Source of the DNA: JABCYV01 sp963696025
Lineage (GTDB): Bacteria; Acidobacteriota; Terriglobia; Terriglobales; Acidobacteriaceae
DNA: 64,000 nt
Assembly (NCBI GenBank): GCA_963696025.1
Contig: CAVOII010000014.1
Coordinates: 310,001-374,000 of the forward strand
Direction of reading: 5' to 3'
The position numbers and the translations under genes were made by a program. Within the stretch, counting starts at the first letter, position 1. Each line of letters opens with the position of its first letter. Of the stretch, positions 59,467 to 64,000 are shown in pieces. The notes below the pieces were generated by a model, which worked only from the letters and a program-made list of their open reading frames with translations, ran no database searches and was not told the origin of the DNA.

Positions 59467-62022
59467 ATGCGTCCCCCCGAGCGCAAGTTCGCCCCCTTCG
59501 TTCTTCGACTTATCCTCCTTGCACTTTCGTTAGTGTCAACGCTGAGTTATGCAGGGTCAACCAACCCCCAGTCGCCCGCAGGCTCAGGCATGCTGAGCTG
59601 CAGGCCCGGCCGGATGTGGTTTGGTTTGGTGTTTGTCGGCCAGACCACGACCATACCGGCTACCCTGACGAACATGGGTTCGAATCCGATCATTGTCTCG
59701 ACGGTTAGCCCGGCGGGTTCGGGTTTCACCATCAGCGGCTTGAGTTTGCCCCTCACCTTATCTTCTGGACAGAGCGTGCCCTTCAGCGTCAACTTCAGCC
59801 CTCAAGCGGATGGGCACGTGGATGGAACGTTCGGGTTCATCGACGACGCCTCCAGCGTGCTTCTTAATCTCAACGTCCACGGCAGGGGAGCAACACCGGG
59901 TTTGGTTACTGTGAATCCCCCGAGCATCAACTTTGGAACTGTCGGTTCAGGCAAGTCGATCGCTTCGAGCACGACGACCCAATACGTGACAATCAAAAGC
60001 GTTGGTGGCCCCGACATCATTAGCCAGGTAATTGTTACCGGCGGCGGATTTAGCATCAGCGGGCTGAACCTGCCCCTCACCCTTGAGTGGGGTCGGACCG
60101 TAACCTTCAGCGTCACTTTTACTCCCCCAGCCAGCGGAGTTGCGAGCGGCAGCATTACCATTCGCAGTAACGGGAGTGTTCCTAGCCTAACGATTCCGCT
60201 TACAGGGACGGGAGGGACCACTGCGGGGTCTCTCAGTGCTGCGGCATCGAGTCTTAGCTTTGGGAGCGTGCAGGTGGGCCACAGCCAGACGCTTTCCGAA
60301 ACTCTGACCAACTCCGGCGGCTCTACTGTAAGCATTTCTCAAGCAACGACCACAGGTGCCTACAGCGTGAGCGGCCTGAATCTGCCCGCTACTTTGGCGG
60401 CTGGTCAGAGTACCAGTTTCAACGTGACGTTCACGCCGACCTTAGGTGGATCGGCTAGCGGCAATCTGTCCATCACCAGCAACGCCTCGAATCCGACGTT
60501 GACTGTGCCGCTGTCCGGAACCGGCGTTACACCTGGATCGCTGACTGCAACCGCTGGCAGCTTGAGCTTTGGAAATGTACAGGTGGGCAACAATCAGACA
60601 TTATCCGAGACTCTTACCAACTCCGGCGGCTCTTCGATCACCATTAGCCAGGCGACAGCGACTGGTGCCGCTTACAGCATGACCGGTATGTCCATGCCTA
60701 CCACTCTAATGCCTGGTCAGAGTACGAGCTTCAACGTAAAGTTCACACCGACCACCGCTGGATCCGCTAGCGGCAATCTGTCGATTACCAGCAATGCTTC
60801 GAATCCGACACTCGGCATCCCGCTCTCCGGCTCAGGCGTCACCGCGGGATCACTCACTCCTGCCGCAAGCAGTCTAAGCTTCGGGAATGTACAGGTGGGC
60901 AACAGTCAGATCTTGTCCGAGACTCTTAGCAACTCCGGCGGCTCTTCAGTCACCATTACCCAGGCAGCCGCGACGGGTGCCTATAGCGTGAGCGGCCTCA
61001 GTCTGCCGGCAAGGCTGGCGGCTGGTCAGAGTACGAGCTTCAATGTGACATTCACGCCGACCTCAGGTGGATCCGCCGTCGGCAATCTGTCCATCACCAG
61101 CAACGCCTCGAATCCAACACTGGCTGTGCCGCTGTCTGGAACCGGCGTTACACCTGGATCGCTGACCGCAACCGCCAGCAGCTTGAGTTTCGGCGGTGTA
61201 CAGGTGGGCCATAGTCAGACACTCTCTGAGACCCTGACCAACTCCGGTGGCTCCAGCCTCAGCGTCACACAAGCCAATGTTACTGGCACTGGCTTTAGCG
61301 TGACTGGACTGAGCTTGCCGTTGACGCTGGTCGCAGGACAGAGCTTCACCTTCGGCGCTGTCTTCACTCCAACTTCAGCCGGCAGTGTCAGCGGAAAGAT
61401 TGCAGTCGTCTCGAATGGATCAAATCCGAATCTTGCGATCTCAATGTCAGGCAGCGGTGCGTTAACCGGTCAGTTGACAGTCAGTCCGGCTTTGCTGAGC
61501 TTTGGCAGTGTCGTCGTGGGACAGAGCAAGAGCCTGACGGCTACGCTCAATGCTACTGGTTCCAGCGTAACGATTTCTTCTGTCGCTACCGGCACTTCGG
61601 AATTTGTCCTTAGCGGGCAGTCTTTTCCCTTGAGCATTGCCGCCGGTTCGAGCGCGACCATTACGGTTACCTTCACACCCCAAGCCAGTGGCACGGCTTC
61701 GGACAGTGCATCTTTCACCAGCAATGCCGCCAATACGCCGGTCGAGGCTCTCACTGGCAACGGCACCGCACCCCCGCAGCACAGCGTGGATCTTACCTGG
61801 AACCCGAGCCCTTCCGCCGTCAACGGTTACAACATTTACCGCAGCGGCACCTCGGGCGGACCTTACTCGCAGATCAACTCCACCATCGATTCGGCCACCT
61901 CTTACATCGACAACACGGTGGCGGCTGGAAACACCTATTTTTATGTGACCACTGCCGTTGACGCAAACGGGGTTGAGAGTGTGAACTCGAACCAGGTCAA
62001 AACGGTAATTCCGACTCCCTAG
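59467..62022 (+). CDS. Large choice-of-anchor-D secreted protein with C-terminal FnIII domain
   Basis: 851 residues. Signal peptide FVLRLILLALSLVSTLSYA, no lipobox. Seven anchor-D repeats, recognised by MWFGLVFVG, INFGTVGSG, LSFGSVQVG, LSFGNVQVG (twice), LSFGGVQVG and LSFGSVVVG; then the same FnIII domain as the preceding protein. The 3' 0.9 kb is almost identical to the upstream gene. Secreted or surface-bound; repeats of this kind often occur in extracellular and cilia-like proteins. Function unknown. Confidence 0.85.
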   Translation: MRPPERKFAPFVLRLILLALSLVSTLSYAGSTNPQSPAGSGMLSCRPGRMWFGLVFVGQTTTIPATLTNMGSNPIIVSTVSPAGSGFTISGLSLPLTLSSGQSVPFSVNFSPQADGHVDGTFGFIDDASSVLLNLNVHGRGATPGLVTVNPPSINFGTVGSGKSIASSTTTQYVTIKSVGGPDIISQVIVTGGGFSISGLNLPLTLEWGRTVTFSVTFTPPASGVASGSITIRSNGSVPSLTIPLTGTGGTTAGSLSAAASSLSFGSVQVGHSQTLSETLTNSGGSTVSISQATTTGAYSVSGLNLPATLAAGQSTSFNVTFTPTLGGSASGNLSITSNASNPTLTVPLSGTGVTPGSLTATAGSLSFGNVQVGNNQTLSETLTNSGGSSITISQATATGAAYSMTGMSMPTTLMPGQSTSFNVKFTPTTAGSASGNLSITSNASNPTLGIPLSGSGVTAGSLTPAASSLSFGNVQVGNSQILSETLSNSGGSSVTITQAAATGAYSVSGLSLPARLAAGQSTSFNVTFTPTSGGSAVGNLSITSNASNPTLAVPLSGTGVTPGSLTATASSLSFGGVQVGHSQTLSETLTNSGGSSLSVTQANVTGTGFSVTGLSLPLTLVAGQSFTFGAVFTPTSAGSVSGKIAVVSNGSNPNLAISMSGSGALTGQLTVSPALLSFGSVVVGQSKSLTATLNATGSSVTISSVATGTSEFVLSGQSFPLSIAAGSSATITVTFTPQASGTASDSASFTSNAANTPVEALTGNGTAPPQHSVDLTWNPSPSAVNGYNIYRSGTSGGPYSQINSTIDSATSYIDNTVAAGNTYFYVTTAVDANGVESVNSNQVKTVIPTP
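61097..62003 (+). repeat. 907-bp near-identical repeat, copy 2
   Basis: Second copy of 58263-59169; one mismatch noted by eye (C at 61700). Beyond the ends the two genes diverge at once in the last few codons (stop TAA versus TAG). Confidence 0.92.
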
Positions 62023-62050
62023 GTTCTGGATGAGTGCCTAAGGTCTGCAA

Positions 62051-63205
62051 TCACGCCCGCAGGCGGCGCCAGGTCAGTATCGTGTTCACACCGTAATTCC
62101 ACACTGAGCTGATCGCGATGCCAGCGATTCCAGCCAGGTACCAGGGAACCCCCACCCGCAGAAGGCTGCGGGCGAAGGCAACATTAATGAGAGCCCCCAG
62201 CGAACAGGCGGCATAGAACGTCAGCAGACCAGTCGCGATTCTCCGTCCCCGCAGCCGCCGGTCGCGGAAGGTCACGATATTATTCAGAATGAAGTTGAAG
62301 GTCATGGCCACGCCAGTCGCCGCCACTTGCGAGACCCCAAAGTCCACCCCAAGCCGCGTATAAAGCACTCCCAAGATTCCCAGATGCACCAAAAGACCAA
62401 GGGAGCCAACCAGGACGAACAGAGCGAATCGTGTCGGAAGGAGTCCTCCGATCGTCTTGTCCACCAGGAGATAAAGATATTCCAGCTCAACATTGATATC
62501 GAGCTTGCTCTGGCCTCGCTCGCGCATTCGGAAGTGGTAGGGGACTTCGCCGATGCGCACTGGCGCTGGGCTGGAGGCCAGCAGATCGACCAGGAGTTTG
62601 AAACCCGTTCCGGTTAGTCGCGGAGCAATGCTCTCGAAAAACGAGCGCTCCACGATGAAGAAGCCACTCATGGGATCGGATACATCGCAACGGCATACCC
62701 AGCGGCTGATTCGGGCTCCAAAGCTGCTCAGCCACACACGCCGGTCCGACAACTCTCCCATGCTTCCGCCAGGAGCGTTACGGCTCGCCACGACGACGTC
62801 CAAATGTTCCGACTTAATCCGCTCAAGCATCTTGGGCAACACACTCTCGTCATGCTGCATGTCCGCATCCATCACTGCAATGTAACCAGCCGGGGTAGCC
62901 AGCATTCCCTCGATACAGGCGGAAGAAAGACCGTGACGGCCGATGCGCTCCAGCACTCGAACCCGCCGGTTCGTGGCAGCAAAGTTCCGGACATGCTCTG
63001 CGGTGCCATCCGGGGAGTGGTCATCTACAAAAACAGCTTCCCACTCCCTGCCGGCAAGCGTTGTTTCCAAAGCAGCTATCACGGGTGCGACGTTCTCTCT
63101 CTCATTGAAAGTGGGGATCACCACTGCCAGCTCAAGCGGCGATGGCAGGGGAACAACGGCGGTCTGGACAGGAAGGTTTATGGAGGCCGGTCGCACCATT
63201 GGCAC
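62051..63205 (-). CDS. GT2 polyprenyl-phosphate glycosyltransferase fused to GtrA membrane domain
   Basis: 384 residues. GT-A domain: VVIPTFNERENVAPVI, VDDHSPDGTAEHVR, the DxD-type site VMDADMQHDE and MSGFFIVERSFF, as in dolichol-phosphate mannose synthase (DPM1). From about residue 255 a GtrA domain with four membrane helices follows (FALFVLVGSLGLLVHLGILG and others), which may flip the lipid-linked sugar. A probable partner is the GT39-like enzyme at 28836-30452. Start at 63205 or the second Met (63199). Convergent with the preceding gene. Confidence 0.87.
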   Translation of the reverse strand: MPMVRPASINLPVQTAVVPLPSPLELAVVIPTFNERENVAPVIAALETTLAGREWEAVFVDDHSPDGTAEHVRNFAATNRRVRVLERIGRHGLSSACIEGMLATPAGYIAVMDADMQHDESVLPKMLERIKSEHLDVVVASRNAPGGSMGELSDRRVWLSSFGARISRWVCRCDVSDPMSGFFIVERSFFESIAPRLTGTGFKLLVDLLASSPAPVRIGEVPYHFRMRERGQSKLDINVELEYLYLLVDKTIGGLLPTRFALFVLVGSLGLLVHLGILGVLYTRLGVDFGVSQVAATGVAMTFNFILNNIVTFRDRRLRGRRIATGLLTFYAACSLGALINVAFARSLLRVGVPWYLAGIAGIAISSVWNYGVNTILTWRRLRA

Positions 63206-63352
63206 TATTCTAATTCGCTACTGCAACCGGTTGCCTTGGATTTTCGGGTGAAGCTGATGACTCACAGAGTTCAAGGCAGGCAGCAAAGGCACGCTCGGCA
63301 CTTGGATTTCATTTCGGAGCAGGTCCCGCATCAGGAAGCTGACACGCACTCA

Positions 63353-64000
63353 ATGGTGTCAGATTGGCCTGCGGATACCTTCTCGGTTCCCAAGCTCTCT
63401 GTTCTTCGATTCATCCTGCCGGGATTCGTCCTACTGGGAATCTCATTGACCTCCGCGAGGAGTTTGGCACAACCACTGGCTGCAGGACTGAGCCGGTCGA
63501 CATTCCTGTATCAGAGCATCGGGGCATTGAGGTACGTCCCCAGCACGCTGTGGTTCGGAAGGGTTGCGGTTGGTGATAGCAGGAGCCAGCCTGTCACCCT
63601 GAGAAATGACGCGCTGACCTCTGTCACCATTTTGGCGGTAAGCCAGAGTGCAGCTGGATTTACTCTCAGCGGCTTGAACCTGCCGCTCACCTTGGCCCCC
63701 GGCCAGGATATGCAATTTACTGTCACCTTCATTCCCCTAACGTCGGGCCGGGTGCGCGATAGCTTCGCCTTCACCAGCAACCGCCCCAGTGGGACGCTCC
63801 TCCTTTACCTCAACGGCTGGGGAATAGTGCCGGCCGGCATTAGCGCAAATCCCGGCAGCGTCGCGTTTGGCAGTGTGCAGGTGGGCAAAAGCAGCACTCA
63901 GTCCGAGACGATAACCAATTCCGGTGGCTCTAGCGTCATTATCTCGCAGGTCAGTATCGCCGGCCCAGGCTTCAGTACAGCTGGACTAGGTGCGCCGGTT
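63353..64000 (+). CDS. Third choice-of-anchor-D secreted protein, 3' end outside window
   Basis: No stop codon before the right edge. Start ATG 63353 gives a signal peptide (SVLRFILPGFVLLGISLTSA, cleavage near SLAQ); an in-frame ATG at 63257 would add 32 residues. Two anchor-D repeats begin with STLWFGRVAVGDSRSQPVTL and SVAFGSVQVGKSSTQSE. It is related to the two proteins upstream but not near-identical. The rest is outside the window. Confidence 0.8.
   Translation, partial: MVSDWPADTFSVPKLSVLRFILPGFVLLGISLTSARSLAQPLAAGLSRSTFLYQSIGALRYVPSTLWFGRVAVGDSRSQPVTLRNDALTSVTILAVSQSAAGFTLSGLNLPLTLAPGQDMQFTVTFIPLTSGRVRDSFAFTSNRPSGTLLLYLNGWGIVPAGISANPGSVAFGSVQVGKSSTQSETITNSGGSSVIISQVSIAGPGFSTAGLGAPV

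Noticed and set aside
58263..62003. CRISPR-like repeat array
   Set aside because: The periodic similarity is protein-domain repetition of about 315 bp, not short repeats with spacers.

Overview
The window looks like a chromosomal segment of an Acidobacteriota bacterium, probably of the Terriglobia/Koribacter type. The reasons are a moderately high GC content, a Ser/Thr kinase fused to a TPR tail, arrays of 'choice-of-anchor D' repeats, a GAF plus TonB-C fusion, and several small protein families that I associate with this phylum. That assignment is inference. No rRNA, CRISPR array, phage or complete insertion sequence was seen.

Left part (1-11.2 kb): a secreted EXORDIUM-like protein cut by the window edge, an IS256 transposase remnant, five small acidobacterial proteins, a kinase-TPR receptor, a radical SAM protein, a Rieske oxygenase with palindromic operators, and three tandem type IV pilin genes. 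From 11.3 to 19 kb come an ABC-2 exporter operon, a methyltransferase, a double aspartyl-protease/TPR protein, an M20 amidohydrolase and LolA.

Core pilus region (19-25.7 kb): gspF/pilC, gspE/pilB, pilM, pilN, pilO, a pilP-like gene and a pseudopilin lie co-directionally with overlapping ends. A second cluster at 41.9-46.9 kb encodes four minor pilins of the FimT, PilV, PilW and PilX types; the last is very large. Together with the three pilins at 9-11.2 kb, most of a type IV pilus or type II-like machine is here, without a recognisable secretin, PilT or prepilin peptidase.

Middle (25.7-41.6 kb): an ErpA/HesB iron-sulfur carrier, tRNA-Leu(TAG) beside a tRNA 3'-end fragment, a DUF3467 gene with a glycosyltransferase-39-like gene, modBC, proC, a GAF-TonB fusion, an MFS carrier, ugd and a UDP-glucuronate decarboxylase (a nucleotide-sugar pair), and a receiver/double-PilZ protein that may link to the pili.

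Right part: 47.0-52.9 kb is full of interrupted genes. The most interesting is a DUF3179 gene whose conserved Cys codon is replaced by an in-frame TGA followed at the expected distance by a small hairpin with G in its loop. This is a good candidate for a selenocysteine codon, although the same gene also has a frameshift at a T7 run. A HAD hydrolase, a VWA protein, an ion channel and a nucleotidyltransferase fragment are also broken. After this come ilvB-ilvN-ilvC on the minus strand, a small FnIII protein, and large secreted anchor-D proteins. Two of these share a 907-bp, almost identical 3' block. A GT2-GtrA glycosyltransferase lies between them and a third anchor-D gene that runs off the window.
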